Shown here one piece after another: positions 45,612 to 56,945 of a DNA stretch of 64,000 nt. This stretch comes from Acuticoccus sediminis. Lineage in GTDB: Bacteria > Pseudomonadota > Alphaproteobacteria > Rhizobiales > Amorphaceae. Location of the stretch: positions 62,001 to 126,000 of the forward strand of contig NZ_QHHQ01000007.1 of assembly GCF_003258595.1 (NCBI RefSeq), read 5' to 3'. A program made the position numbers and the translations under genes. Within the stretch, counting starts at the first letter, position 1, and every line of letters starts with the position of its first letter. The notes beneath the pieces were generated by a model. It saw only the letters and a list, made by a program, of their open reading frames with translations. It did not search any database and had not been told where the DNA came from.

Positions 45612-46814
45612 ATGCGCGAAGCCGTCATCGTCTCCACCGCCCGCACGCCCATCGGCAAGGCCTACCGCGGCGCGTTCAATGACACGCAGGCGCAGGCCCT
45701 CGGTGGTCACGCCGCCTCCGAGGCGCTGAAGCGCGCCGGTGTCGATGCCGCCGAGGTCGAGGACTGCATCATCGGTGCGGCCCTCCAGCAGGGCTCGACC
45801 GGCTACAACATCGGCCGCCAGGTGGCGATGGCCGCGGGCATGCCCGTCACGGTCGCCGGCATGTCGATGGACCGCCAGTGCGCGTCCGGCATGATGGCGA
45901 TCGCCACCGCCGCCAAGCAGGTCATCGCCGACAGCATGGACATCGTCGTCGGCGGCGGCCTCGAGTCGATCTCGCTGGTCCAGAACGAGCATCAGAACAC
46001 CTTCCGCGCCCGCGATCCGGAGATCGTGGAGCGCCTCCCGTCCCTCTACATGTCGATGCTGGAGACGGCCGAGACGGTGGCGCAGCGCTACGGCGTCTCC
46101 CGCGAGGCGCAGGACGAATACGCCCTCCAGTCGCAGAAGCGGACCGCCGAGGCCCAGGCCGCCGGCAGGTTCGACGACGAGATCGTGCCGCTGACCGCGG
46201 TCATGAAGGTGGTCGACAAGGAGACCAAGGCGGTCTCCGACCGGGAAATCACGCTGCGCAGCGACGAGGGCAACCGCCCGCAGACCACCCTCGACGGCCT
46301 CGCCTCGCTGAAGGCGGTGCCGATCAACGGTCAGAAGATCGTCGACGGCATCACGATCACCGCCGGCAACGCGTCCCAGCTGTCGGACGGCGCATCCGCC
46401 GCGGTGGTGATGGAGGCGAAGGAGGCGGAACGCCGCGGGCTCTCGCCGCTCGGCCGCTACGTCGGCATCGCCGTCGCCGGCTGCGAGCCGGACGAGATGG
46501 GCATCGGCCCGGTCTTCGCCGTGCCGAAGCTGCTGGCGAAGAACGGCCTCACAATGGACGACATCGACCTCTGGGAGCTCAACGAGGCGTTCGCGGTGCA
46601 GGTCCTCTACTGCCGCGACAAGCTGGGGATCCCGAACGACAGGCTGAACGTCAACGGCGGGGCGATCTCCATCGGCCATCCCTACGGAATGTCCGGCGCG
46701 CGCATGGTCGGCCACGCGCTGATCGAGGGCAAGCGCCGGGGCGCCCGGTACGTCGTCTGCACCATGTGCGTCGGCGGCGGCATGGGCGCCGCGGGTCTCT
46801 TCGAGGTCCTGTAG
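45612..46814 (+). CDS. Thiolase family protein (acetyl-CoA acyltransferase)
   Basis: 400 aa. Catalytic residues are Cys90 in DRQCASGM, His356 in [10 protein letters not shown] and Cys386 in [10 protein letters not shown], so all three thiolase motifs are present. Cleaves 3-ketoacyl-CoA with CoA, releasing acetyl-CoA or propionyl-CoA. ATG 45612 has GAGGATATC upstream, 10 bp after the SDR stop. It completes a beta-oxidation unit: ACAD, dehydrogenase, thiolase. No dedicated hydratase gene is in this operon. Confidence 0.95.
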   Translation: MREAVIVSTARTPIGKAYRGAFNDTQAQALGGHAASEALKRAGVDAAEVEDCIIGAALQQGSTGYNIGRQVAMAAGMPVTVAGMSMDRQCASGMMAIATAAKQVIADSMDIVVGGGLESISLVQNEHQNTFRARDPEIVERLPSLYMSMLETAETVAQRYGVSREAQDEYALQSQKRTAEAQAAGRFDDEIVPLTAVMKVVDKETKAVSDREITLRSDEGNRPQTTLDGLASLKAVPINGQKIVDGITITAGNASQLSDGASAAVVMEAKEAERRGLSPLGRYVGIAVAGCEPDEMGIGPVFAVPKLLAKNGLTMDDIDLWELNEAFAVQVLYCRDKLGIPNDRLNVNGGAISIGHPYGMSGARMVGHALIEGKRRGARYVVCTMCVGGGMGAAGLFEVL

Positions 46815-46837
46815 GGGCCCGGCAGGCGCATGGCTCG

Positions 46838-47491
46838 ATGATCAAGCTCTACGGCCACCCGTTCGCGGCCTTCGTCTGGAAGCCGCTGATCGCGCTGCGC
46901 GAACGCGCGGTGCCGTTCGAGTTCCTGATGGTCGACCCCGACCACCCGGAGAACGGCGCCGCGCTGGCGAGACTGGCCCCGACGGGCCAGTTCCCGGTCC
47001 TCGTCGACGGGGCGCGCACGGTGGTCGAGTCGAGCGTCGTCATCGAGTACCTCGACCGCTTCGGCGACGCGCCGCCGCTGGTGCCGGCCGATCCGCTCGC
47101 GGCCATCGAGGTGCGGCAGATGGACGGCATCTTCGACGACTACGTCGCGGCACCGATGCAGCGGATCGTCGCCGACGCGCTGCGCGATCCGGCGGTCCGC
47201 GACCCGCACGGGGTCGCCGAGGCGAAGGCCGCGCTGTCGCGCGCCTACGACTGGCTCGAGCGGTGGCTGGCGGGGCGGACCTTCGCCGCCGCGGGCATGT
47301 TCTCGATGGCCGACTGCGCCGCCGCGCCGGCCCTCTTCTACGCCGACTGGGTCCACGAGATCCCGGCCGGCTGCGCGGCGCTGAGGGACTACCGCGCCCG
47401 CCTGCTCGCCCATCCATCGGTCGCGCACGTCGTCGACGGCGCGCGGCCCTATCGCCCGTACTTCCCGCTCGGAGCACCGGACCGGGACTGA
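46838..47491 (+). CDS. Glutathione S-transferase family protein
   Basis: 217 aa. Thioredoxin-like N-domain (residues 1-78) with MIKLYGHPFAAFVWK and the cis-Pro/ESSVVIEYL glutathione-binding motif (residues 66-76), then an all-helical C-domain with SMADCAAAPAL. The catalytic residue position suggests a beta or zeta-like class, but the exact class is not clear. Starts 23 bp after the thiolase stop in the same operon; it could handle an electrophilic intermediate or be a detoxification accessory. Confidence 0.88.
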   Translation: MIKLYGHPFAAFVWKPLIALRERAVPFEFLMVDPDHPENGAALARLAPTGQFPVLVDGARTVVESSVVIEYLDRFGDAPPLVPADPLAAIEVRQMDGIFDDYVAAPMQRIVADALRDPAVRDPHGVAEAKAALSRAYDWLERWLAGRTFAAAGMFSMADCAAAPALFYADWVHEIPAGCAALRDYRARLLAHPSVAHVVDGARPYRPYFPLGAPDRD

Positions 47492-47556
47492 CAGACTGAA
47501 CCGAGCGACGCCCCATCCGAATGAGGGCGCGCCGAACACGTGAGGGGAAACGCCCG

Positions 47557-48798
47557 ATGAACCTTGGAATGAGCGATCGCGTCGCCCCGCTCGTCGAGCG
47601 CGTGCGCGACATGGTCGAGAACGAGATCGCACCGCTCGATCACGAGTATCATGCCGAGATCGGTCGCCACCCCTCCGGCGACCGCTTCCAGATGACCGAC
47701 CGGCAGTACGAGATCCTCGCGACGCTGAAGGCGACGGCGCGCGAGCGGGGTCTGTGGAACTTCTGGCTCACCGACTCCTCGCGCGGCTACGGCCTGACGA
47801 CGGTGGAGTACGCGTACCTCGCCGAAGAGATGGGCAAGGTCGGCATCGCCGCCGAGGTCTTCAACTGCTCCGCGCCCGACACCGGCAACATGGAAGTGTT
47901 CGAGCGCTACGGCTCCGACGCGCACAGGCAGAAGTGGCTCGCCCGCCTGCTCGAGGGCGAGATCCGCTCCGCCTACGTCATGACCGAGCCGGGCGTCGCC
48001 TCGTCGGACGCGACGCAGATCGCCCTCTCAGCCCGCAGGGACGGCGGCGACTACGTCCTCAACGGCGAGAAGTACTGGGCCTCGGGCGCCGGCGACCCGC
48101 GCTGCAAGGTGATGATCGTGATGGCGGCGACGGACCCGGACGGGCCCAAGCACGCGCGCCACTCCATGTTCGTCGTCCCGCGCGACGCGGCCGGGATCGA
48201 GACGGTCCGCCCGATGCAGGTGTTCGGCAACGACGACGCGCCGCACGGCCACATGCACCTGAAGTTCAAGGACGTGCGGGTGCCGGCGGAGGATCTCATC
48301 CTCGGCGAGGGGAGGGGCTTCGAGGTCGCCCAGGGGCGGCTCGGCCCGGGCCGCATCCACCACTGCATGCGCGCCATCGGCCAGGCCGAGAAGGCGCTGG
48401 AACTCATGTGCCGCCGTGCCGTTTCCCGAACGGCCTTCGGCAAACCCATCGCGGAGCTTGGCGCCAACTACGACATCATCGCCAACGCCCGGATGGAGAT
48501 CGAGATGGCGAGGCTGCTCTGCCTCAAGGCCGCGTACATGATGGACACCGTCGGCACCCGTCAGGCGCAGCCCTGGATCTCCCAGATCAAGGTCGTCGCG
48601 CCGCTGATGGCCTGCAAGGTCGTCGACGAGGCGATGCAGATCCACGGCGCCACCGGCATCAGCCAGGATACCCCGCTCTACCAGATGTACCACAAGCTCC
48701 GGACGCTGCGCTTCGCCGACGGGCCGGACGCCGTCCACCGCCGGCAGGTCGCGCGTGCCGAACTGAAGCGCTACACCAACCAGAAAGCAGCAGAGTAG
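47557..48798 (+). CDS. Acyl-CoA dehydrogenase, ACAD10/11 (LvaC-like) type
   Basis: 413 aa from ATG 47557, which has GAGGGGAAA upstream. Distinct from the paired ACADs. RLGPGRIHHCMRAIG near residue 265 and the C-terminal LRFADGPDAVHRRQ are hallmarks of ACAD10/11 dehydrogenase domains. In eukaryotes that domain is fused to an APH-like kinase; here a separate APH-like kinase gene lies two genes downstream. By analogy with the LvaA-LvaC levulinate pathway, the kinase phosphorylates the 4-hydroxyl of a 4-hydroxyacyl-CoA and the ACAD eliminates phosphate and isomerises to 3-hydroxyacyl-CoA. That activity is inferred. Confidence 0.9.
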   Translation: MNLGMSDRVAPLVERVRDMVENEIAPLDHEYHAEIGRHPSGDRFQMTDRQYEILATLKATARERGLWNFWLTDSSRGYGLTTVEYAYLAEEMGKVGIAAEVFNCSAPDTGNMEVFERYGSDAHRQKWLARLLEGEIRSAYVMTEPGVASSDATQIALSARRDGGDYVLNGEKYWASGAGDPRCKVMIVMAATDPDGPKHARHSMFVVPRDAAGIETVRPMQVFGNDDAPHGHMHLKFKDVRVPAEDLILGEGRGFEVAQGRLGPGRIHHCMRAIGQAEKALELMCRRAVSRTAFGKPIAELGANYDIIANARMEIEMARLLCLKAAYMMDTVGTRQAQPWISQIKVVAPLMACKVVDEAMQIHGATGISQDTPLYQMYHKLRTLRFADGPDAVHRRQVARAELKRYTNQKAAE

Positions 48799-49461
48799 TT
48801 GGCCGAACTGATCCTCATCCGCCACGCCCAGGCCTCGTTCGGGGCGGCGGACTACGACGTCCTCTCCGAGCGCGGCCATCGCCAGTCCGCTGCGCTCGGG
48901 CTCGCCCTCAAGGCGCACGGCACGACCCCGGCCGCCGTCTTTCGCGGCGAGATGCGCCGCCACCGGGAGACGCTGGACGGCGTGACCGGGACTCTCGGCG
49001 TCACCGCCGAGCCCGCCATCCTGCCGGGCCTCAACGAGTTCGACTTCCGGGCCGTCCTCACCGCCCGCTACGGCGAGGAGGGCCCGCCCGGGCTCCACGA
49101 CGACCGCAAGACGCACTTCCGCAACCTGCGCGAGACGGTGCTCATGTGGCAGCGCGACGAGATCGACGGCGTTCCGGAGCGGTTCGGCGACTTCCAGGCG
49201 CGTGTCCTCGGCGCGGTCGACACCATGACGGCGAGCGGGGCGGACAGTGTGATGGCGGTCTCCTCGGGAGGGCCGATCGCGCTGGTCGTCGCGACGTTGC
49301 TGGAGACGCCGCTCAAGAAGATGATCGAACTTCAGCTTCAGATGAAGAACTGTGCCGTGACCCGGATCGTGTTCACCCCGACGCGCCGCTTCCTGCACAC
49401 CTTCAACGAAACGCCGCACATCGACGCCGAGACCACCGCAGAGTACTTGACCTATAGTTGA
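48799..49461 (+). CDS. Histidine phosphatase family protein
   Basis: 220 aa. The phosphohistidine motif is LIRHAQAS (Arg8-His9), and the second His-containing site is degenerate: VSSGGPIALV replaces the usual SHG, which is common in this subgroup. Starts with TTG directly after the ACAD stop, with no gap, so coupled translation is likely. Cytoplasmic. Being between the ACAD and the kinase, it may remove phosphate from dead-end phospho-acyl intermediates or act as a regulator; neither is shown. Confidence 0.88.
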   Translation: MAELILIRHAQASFGAADYDVLSERGHRQSAALGLALKAHGTTPAAVFRGEMRRHRETLDGVTGTLGVTAEPAILPGLNEFDFRAVLTARYGEEGPPGLHDDRKTHFRNLRETVLMWQRDEIDGVPERFGDFQARVLGAVDTMTASGADSVMAVSSGGPIALVVATLLETPLKKMIELQLQMKNCAVTRIVFTPTRRFLHTFNETPHIDAETTAEYLTYS

Positions 49462-49464
49462 ATA

Positions 49465-49476
49465 ATGTGATCACAT
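49465..49476. promoter_or_regulatory. Perfect 12-bp palindrome before the kinase gene
   Basis: ATGTGATCACAT is exactly self-complementary and lies 18 bp before the kinase start in the 33-bp gap. It looks like a helix-turn-helix operator (TGTGA / TCACA halves). The owner is unknown. Confidence 0.4.
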
Positions 49477-49494
49477 CGCCATGAAGACCGCCCC

Positions 49495-50526
49495 ATGACG
49501 AACGCCGCCGCATCCTTCGACGTGACCGCCGTCGAATCCTGGCTCTCCCGAACCGTCGACGGATTTCAGGGATCGCTGACGGCGGAGAAGTTCCCCGGCG
49601 GGCAGTCCAACCCGACGTTCAGGCTCACCTCGCCGAGCGGCTCCTACGTCCTGCGCCGCAAGCCGCCGGGTACGCTCTTGAAGTCCGCGCACGCCGTCGA
49701 CCGCGAGTTCCGCGTGCAGAAGGCGCTCGCCGACACCGCGGTGCCGGTCGCCCGGATGGTCGCGCTGTGCGAGGACGACAGCGTCATCGGCTCGATGTTC
49801 TACGTGATGGAGCATGTCGCCGCGCGCCACTTCGACGATCCGCGCACGCCCGAGCTCTCGTGCGATGAGCGCGCCGCCGTGTTCGACGCGATGAACGAGA
49901 CGATCGCCGCCATCCACTCCGTCGACGTCGATGCGGTCGGGCTCGCCGACTACGGCCGTCCGGGCAACTACTTCGCGCGCCAGCTCGACCGCTGGACCAG
50001 GCAGTACCGCGCCTCCGAGACGCGCCACATCGACGACATGGAGACGCTGATCGGCTGGCTGGAGGAGCACCTTCCCGAGGACGACGACCGCCGCACCCTC
50101 GTCCATGGTGACTTCCGCCTCGACAACCTGCTGTTCCACACCGACCGGCCGAGGGTGCGCGCGGTGCTCGACTGGGAGCTTTCGACGCTCGGCCACCCGT
50201 TCGCCGACCTCGCCGCGATCCTGATGCAGTGGCGCCTCGAGCCGGGATCGACCGGGCGCGGCCTCGCCGGGGTCGACCGCGCGGCGCTCGGCATCCCCAC
50301 CGACGAAGCCTTCGTCGAGGCCTATTGCCGGCGCACCGGCATCGCCGGCGTGCCGCACCTCAACGTCTACATGGCGTTCTGCTTCTTCCGGATGGCGGGG
50401 ATCCTCCAGGGGATCGAAAAGCGCCGGATCGACGGCAACGCCTCGAACCCGGAGCGGGCCGCCGCCGTTGGCGCGCTGGTCCCGGTCTACGCCAGGATGG
50501 GCATGGAGACGGCGTCGTATGGATAG
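49495..50526 (+). CDS. Phosphotransferase family protein (APH-like, LvaA/ACAD10-11 kinase type)
   Basis: 343 aa. Kinase-like fold: glycine-rich [12 protein letters not shown], Lys in YVLRRKPPG, catalytic loop HGDFRLDN near residues 204-211 and metal Asp in [11 protein letters not shown] near 226. The [15 protein letters not shown] and ELSTLG signatures match the kinase domain of ACAD10/11 and LvaA rather than antibiotic kinases. Expected to phosphorylate a hydroxyacyl-CoA. ATG 49495; the ribosome site is weak. Third member of the ACAD / phosphatase / kinase group. Confidence 0.9.
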   Translation: MTNAAASFDVTAVESWLSRTVDGFQGSLTAEKFPGGQSNPTFRLTSPSGSYVLRRKPPGTLLKSAHAVDREFRVQKALADTAVPVARMVALCEDDSVIGSMFYVMEHVAARHFDDPRTPELSCDERAAVFDAMNETIAAIHSVDVDAVGLADYGRPGNYFARQLDRWTRQYRASETRHIDDMETLIGWLEEHLPEDDDRRTLVHGDFRLDNLLFHTDRPRVRAVLDWELSTLGHPFADLAAILMQWRLEPGSTGRGLAGVDRAALGIPTDEAFVEAYCRRTGIAGVPHLNVYMAFCFFRMAGILQGIEKRRIDGNASNPERAAAVGALVPVYARMGMETASYG

Positions 50527-50646
50527 ATTTCCCCCGCGGGAGAAGGTTTCGGTGCAAGGCATAAGTTCGATTGATGCGCCGCATACCGGTTTCCCGATCA
50601 GCATCTTGCGTCCAGCCCCGCTGGGCGCGAAGAAGAATTCGTGACC

Positions 50647-51465
50647 ATGACATCATCCGCACCAGACGACCTCGAATCGACCGATGAGAACGACCGCAGC
50701 TTCGTGACCGCGCTTGCCCGCGGCCTCGACGTCCTGCGCTGTTTTCGTCCGAACGAGACGACCCTCACGAACCAGGACATCGCCGCGCGCACCGGGCTCC
50801 CGAAGCCGACCGTGACGCGGCTGACCTACACTCTCCGGCGCCTCGGCTACCTCGCCCATTCGGAGCGGACCGGCACATACCGCCTCAGCGCGGGCGTCCT
50901 GTCGCTCGGCTACGGCGTGCTCGCCGGGATGGAGATCGGCGACCGCGCACAGGCCGAGCTGCGCCGCCTGGTGGACGAGGGGTCCAACCCGCACGTCACC
51001 GCGGCGCTCGCCGAGCGGCACCGCCTCAGCGCGGTCTACATGGCCGTCGCGCGGGCCCGGCACACGGTGTCGATGACGATGAACGTCGGGGCGCGGCTGC
51101 CGCTCTTCTCCTCGGCGATCGGCCGCGCGATCCTCGCCGGTATGCCCGAGCAGGAGCGCGAGCACATCGTCCTCCTCGCCAGGAGCGAGATGCCGGACCG
51201 GATCCACGAGATCGAGACCGGCGTCGAGGCCGCGGTCACGTCCTACCAGAAGCACGGCTTCTGCACCGCGTTCGCCGACTGGCGGCCGGAGGTGAACGGC
51301 ATCGCGGTGCCGATCATCTCGCTCAACGGCGACCGGATCTACGGCCTCAACGTCGGCGGCCCGTCCTTCCTCGTCTCGCCGGAATGCCTCGCGGAGGAGT
51401 ACGGCGACCGGCTCAAGTCGTCGTGCGAGGTGCTCAGCCAGCCGGCCCGTCCCGCCGCCTCATGA
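50647..51465 (+). CDS. IclR family transcriptional regulator
   Basis: 272 aa from ATG 50647 (GTG 50641 also possible). N-terminal winged HTH at about residues 18-80 (FVTALARGLDVLRCF, IAARTGLPKPTVTRLTYTLRRLGYL), then the GAF-like effector domain from about residue 95 with SSAIGRAILA and GIAVPI. IclR proteins usually control aromatic or acyl catabolic genes and bind palindromes. It lies at the end of the catabolic operon and overlaps the next thioesterase gene as ATGA. It is the best local candidate for the livK/ACAD operator. Confidence 0.92.
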   Translation: MTSSAPDDLESTDENDRSFVTALARGLDVLRCFRPNETTLTNQDIAARTGLPKPTVTRLTYTLRRLGYLAHSERTGTYRLSAGVLSLGYGVLAGMEIGDRAQAELRRLVDEGSNPHVTAALAERHRLSAVYMAVARARHTVSMTMNVGARLPLFSSAIGRAILAGMPEQEREHIVLLARSEMPDRIHEIETGVEAAVTSYQKHGFCTAFADWRPEVNGIAVPIISLNGDRIYGLNVGGPSFLVSPECLAEEYGDRLKSSCEVLSQPARPAAS

Positions 51466-51881
51466 GCTACCCCGACCTCGACCCGGCGCTGTTGGAAGCG
51501 CCGTATCCGGCACAGGCGCATCTCGGCTACGAGCTCGTGGCCTGGAGCGAGGACCTCGCGGTCTTTCGCATGCCGATCCGCACGATCCATCACAACCGCT
51601 ACGGCATCACGCACGGCGGCCTCTACTCGGTGCTGCTCGACACGGTGATGGGCTATGCCGGCTGCTTCACCGGCGACCCCGAGACCCGGCGCTTCGCGAT
51701 GACGCTGTCGCTCACGACCAACTACCTGGCGCAGCCGAGCGGCGACGTGCTCGTCGCGGAAGGCCGCCGCGTCGGTGGCGGCAGGCGCGTCTATTTCGCG
51801 GAAGGGACGGTGTTCGACGGCGCGGGCACGGTCTGCGCCCGCGCGTCCGGGACGTTCCGTTACCGGACCGGCGGCGCGTAG
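51462..51881 (+). CDS. PaaI family hotdog-fold thioesterase
   Basis: 139 aa from ATG 51462, coupled to the IclR gene. Hot-dog fold with the helix motif ITHGGLYSVLLDTVMGYAG near residues 47-65, where His-Gly-Gly starts the catalytic helix. Likely hydrolyses acyl-CoA thioesters, freeing CoA when the pathway stalls. It converges with the ogt gene, overlapping it by 22 bp at the 3' ends. Confidence 0.9.
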   Translation: MSYPDLDPALLEAPYPAQAHLGYELVAWSEDLAVFRMPIRTIHHNRYGITHGGLYSVLLDTVMGYAGCFTGDPETRRFAMTLSLTTNYLAQPSGDVLVAEGRRVGGGRRVYFAEGTVFDGAGTVCARASGTFRYRTGGA

Positions 51882-52447
51882 GGCATCCCCACCGGCGGCC
51901 GGGCGACACGGGCGAGCGGCCCGGTGTCGAGGAGGACGCCCTCGTGGGCGAGGAGCCAGCGCTTGCGCTCCAGCCCGCCGCCGTACCCCGTCAGCGAGTA
52001 GTTGGCGCCGATGACGCGGTGGCAGGGGACGATGATCGCGATAGGGTTGGCGCCGTTGGCGAGGCCCACGGCGCGCACCGCCTTCGTCTGGCCGATCTTC
52101 GCCGCGAGTTCGCCGTAGCTCATCGTGTGGCCGGCCGGAATCGTCCGGAGCGCGGCCCACACGTTGCGCTGGAACGGGGTGCCTCCGGTCTTCGTCGGCA
52201 GGTCGTCGAGCGCGTTGAGTTCGCCCGCGAAATAGGCGTCGAACGCGGCCTTGATGGCGGCGTCGGGCGCCGTCTCCATGAGCGTGAACTCATGTCCCGC
52301 GCGGCCGAGATGCAGCCGCAGCAGGCGGAGCATCCGCCCTTCGTAGTCGTCGAAATCGAGGGCCCGGATCCGCTTCTCGTCGTCGTGGACGAGGCGCAGC
52401 GGACCGAGCGGGCTGTCGATACGAGCCTGGTACAGGATGGGCAGCAT
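51860..52447 (-). CDS. ogt: Methylated-DNA-[protein]-cysteine S-methyltransferase
   Basis: 195-aa suicide repair protein that transfers the methyl group from O6-methylguanine to itself. The active site PCHRV with the acceptor Cys is near residue 140, preceded by the helix-turn-helix segment TMSYGELAAKIGQTKAVRAVGLANGANP and the Asn hinge. ATG 52447 is used. No Ada N-terminal zinc domain. It lies between catabolic operons and has no obvious link to them. Its end overlaps the thioesterase gene. Confidence 0.93.
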   Translation of the reverse strand: MLPILYQARIDSPLGPLRLVHDDEKRIRALDFDDYEGRMLRLLRLHLGRAGHEFTLMETAPDAAIKAAFDAYFAGELNALDDLPTKTGGTPFQRNVWAALRTIPAGHTMSYGELAAKIGQTKAVRAVGLANGANPIAIIVPCHRVIGANYSLTGYGGGLERKRWLLAHEGVLLDTGPLARVARPPVGMPYAPPVR

Positions 52448-52532
52448 GGGATCCTCCCCCGACCGGCGCCGGAACTCGGTGTCCGGCGTAGGATGGCGCG
52501 GTTACCCCCTCCGGGCAACCGCGCCCGACCGA

Positions 52533-53594
52533 TTAAGCGGCCATGTGTGCAGCCATGACACGCTCCAGATGGAAGTCCGTGTCGCCGAGCTGCGCGTCGA
52601 GCATCGTGAGCCGCTTGGCGTAGTGCGACAGCGGGTATTCCCACGTCATCGCGATGCCGCCGTGCATCTGGATCGTCTCCTCGGCGGTCAGCTTCGCCGC
52701 CCGGCCGATGAGGTTCTTCGCCATCGAGCAAGTGCGTGATTGTTCGGGCGTTCCCATCCGGCTCGCGGCGAGGATGGTGATCGACCGCGCCTGCTCGATC
52801 TCGATCGAGACGTCCACTGCGCGGTGCTGCAGGGCCTGGAAGTCGCCGATGCGCTTGCCGAACTGCTTGCGCGTCCTGAGGTAGTCGAGGAGCGTCGCGA
52901 AGGACCAGTCCATCGCCCCGACCGCCTCGGCGCAGAGGGCGAGCGTCCCCCAGTCGAGCGCGTCCTGCAGCGCGGCCGCGCCGTCGGCGAGCACGGTGCG
53001 GGCTTGTGTCGCATCGAGGAAGACCTCGCCCGCCGGCCCGCCGTCGATCATCCCGTAGGCGGTGACGCGCGCGTCCGACCCGTCCACCTCGTAGACGCCG
53101 AGCGTGCCGCCCGCCATCGCCGCGACGAGGATCCTGTCGGCCCCCGGCGCGCCGTACACGACGCTCTTGCGCCCGGTGAGCGTGCCGCCCGACGCCTCGG
53201 TCTCGATGAGGTCCAGCGTATAGGGGGCGGACAGCTCGCCGATCGCGACGGCGTAGCGCGTCGTGCCGGAGAGGGGGCCCTCCAGATCCTCGCCGGCGGC
53301 CATCAGCAGGCGGATCGCCATGAGCTGCGCCAGCACGGGCTCGGGACACAGCGCGCGGCCGAGCTCCTGGAACACCGTCGTGACGTCGAACCCGGTGCCG
53401 CCGAAGCCGCCGTTCTCCTCCGGCGCGAGCGCCATCAGCGTCCCGAGCTCGCACAGCGCGGCCCACTTCTCGGGCGAGTGGTAGGGGGCCGCGTAGGCGA
53501 CCTTGTTGCGGGCCGCGATGTCGTAGTCGCTCGACAGGAAGCGCGACAGGGTGTCGGCGAGCATCCGCCGGTCGTCGGAAACCTCGAAGTCCAT
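52533..53594 (-). CDS. Acyl-CoA dehydrogenase, non-catalytic (beta) subunit type
   Basis: 353 aa. ACAD fold with RTRKQFGKRIGDFQALQHRAVDV and QMHGGIAMTWEYPLSHYAKR at the end. It lacks a Glu at the position of Glu244 in its partner (the region reads ALDWGTLALCAEA) and lacks the C-terminal EGT catalytic segment. Same layout as the ACAD pair at 42-44.7 kb. It ends the TRAP/FadB/ACAD minus-strand operon, starting 14 bp after the catalytic ACAD stop. Confidence 0.88.
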   Translation of the reverse strand: MDFEVSDDRRMLADTLSRFLSSDYDIAARNKVAYAAPYHSPEKWAALCELGTLMALAPEENGGFGGTGFDVTTVFQELGRALCPEPVLAQLMAIRLLMAAGEDLEGPLSGTTRYAVAIGELSAPYTLDLIETEASGGTLTGRKSVVYGAPGADRILVAAMAGGTLGVYEVDGSDARVTAYGMIDGGPAGEVFLDATQARTVLADGAAALQDALDWGTLALCAEAVGAMDWSFATLLDYLRTRKQFGKRIGDFQALQHRAVDVSIEIEQARSITILAASRMGTPEQSRTCSMAKNLIGRAAKLTAEETIQMHGGIAMTWEYPLSHYAKRLTMLDAQLGDTDFHLERVMAAHMAA

Positions 53595-53608
53595 CAGATC
53601 TCCCTCCC

Positions 53609-54796
53609 TCAGAGTCCGAGGACGGTCTTGGTGAGGATGTTGCGCTGGATCTCGTTCGACCCGCCGAAGATCGAGAGCTTGCGGTTGTTGAAGTAGCTCG
53701 CCGCCGCGTGGGCGTGCTCGGGCGCCACCAGCGCCTCGTTGCCCTCCAGATCCTCCGACGGGAAGGGCGCGGCGGCCGGACCGAGCGCCCGGCGCGAAAG
53801 GTCGTTGAGCGCCTGGCGGATGACGGTCCCCTTGATCTTCATCATCGAGGTCTCGGGGCCGGGGGCGCCGTTCTTCTGCGCCTCGTAGAGGAGGCGCAGG
53901 TTCGTCACCTTCATGGCCTCGAGGTCGATCTCGATCTCGGAGAGGCGGGCGGCGAAGAGGGGGTTGTCGATCAGCCGCTTGCCGTTGCGGCGCTGCTCCC
54001 GCGCGAGCCCCTTCAGGCGGTCCAGCGCCTCGTTGGAGAAGCCGACGCCGGCGATCCCCGTACGCTCGTGCGTCAGCAGGTACTTGGCGACGGTCCAGCC
54101 CTTGTTCTCCTCGCCGACGAGGTTCTCGGCCGGCACGCGCACGTCGGTGAAGAACACCTCGTTCACCTCGTGCCCGCCCTCGATCAGCTTGATCGGCCGG
54201 ACCTCGATGCCGGGCGTCGCCATGTCGACGAGGATGAAGCTGATCCCCTCCTGCGGCTTCACCTCCGGGTTGGTGCGCACCAGGCAGAAGATGTGGTCGG
54301 CGTGCTGGCCGAGCGTCGTCCAGGTCTTCTGGCCGTTGATGACGTACGTGTCGCCGTCACGCACCGCCCGCGTCTTGAGCGAGGCGAGGTCCGACCCCGC
54401 GCCCGGCTCGGAGTAGCCCTGGCACCACCAGTCGTCCTGGTTGAGGATGCGCGGCAGGTAGCGGGACTTCTGCGCCTCGTTGCCGAACTTCATCAGCACC
54501 GGGCCCAGCATGTGGACGCCGAAGGAGACGATGCGCGGGGCGTGCGCCATCGCCATCTCCTCGTCGAAGATGTGCCGCTCGACCGGGGTCCAGCCGGGGC
54601 CGCCGGCCTCCTTCGGCCAGGTCGTGGCGTACCAGTGGCGCTCCTCGAGGACCCGCTGCCAGCGCTCGTGATCGTCCTTGGTGAGCGACTTGCCGGTCTT
54701 CACCTTCTCGGCGATGTCCTTCGGCAGCTTCTCGGCGAGGAAGGTGCGCACCTCCTGGCGGAAGGCTTCCTCTTCGGGCGTAAAGGAGAGGTCCAT
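53609..54796 (-). CDS. Acyl-CoA dehydrogenase, catalytic (alpha) subunit type
   Basis: 395 aa. CQGYSEPGAGSDLASLKTR as in the other alpha subunit, candidate catalytic Glu244 in LLTHERTGIAG, and a C-terminal FGGSNEIQRNIL, the GGSNEI form that lacks the classical EGT base. The ATG at 54796 is 3 bp after the fadB-like stop. Forms a predicted heteromeric enzyme with the next gene. The two alpha subunits share the YSEPGAG and THER features, suggesting duplication of a pair for different substrates or chain stages. Confidence 0.92.
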   Translation of the reverse strand: MDLSFTPEEEAFRQEVRTFLAEKLPKDIAEKVKTGKSLTKDDHERWQRVLEERHWYATTWPKEAGGPGWTPVERHIFDEEMAMAHAPRIVSFGVHMLGPVLMKFGNEAQKSRYLPRILNQDDWWCQGYSEPGAGSDLASLKTRAVRDGDTYVINGQKTWTTLGQHADHIFCLVRTNPEVKPQEGISFILVDMATPGIEVRPIKLIEGGHEVNEVFFTDVRVPAENLVGEENKGWTVAKYLLTHERTGIAGVGFSNEALDRLKGLAREQRRNGKRLIDNPLFAARLSEIEIDLEAMKVTNLRLLYEAQKNGAPGPETSMMKIKGTVIRQALNDLSRRALGPAAAPFPSEDLEGNEALVAPEHAHAAASYFNNRKLSIFGGSNEIQRNILTKTVLGL

Positions 54797-54799
54797 CGC

Positions 54800-56875
<2,076 letters not shown>

Positions 56876-56945
56876 GGTCGATCGTCCGGTTGGAGGTGGG
56901 GCCGGCGGGGGCCGGCCGCGCGCATTGGCCGTCGGGCGGTCGTCA

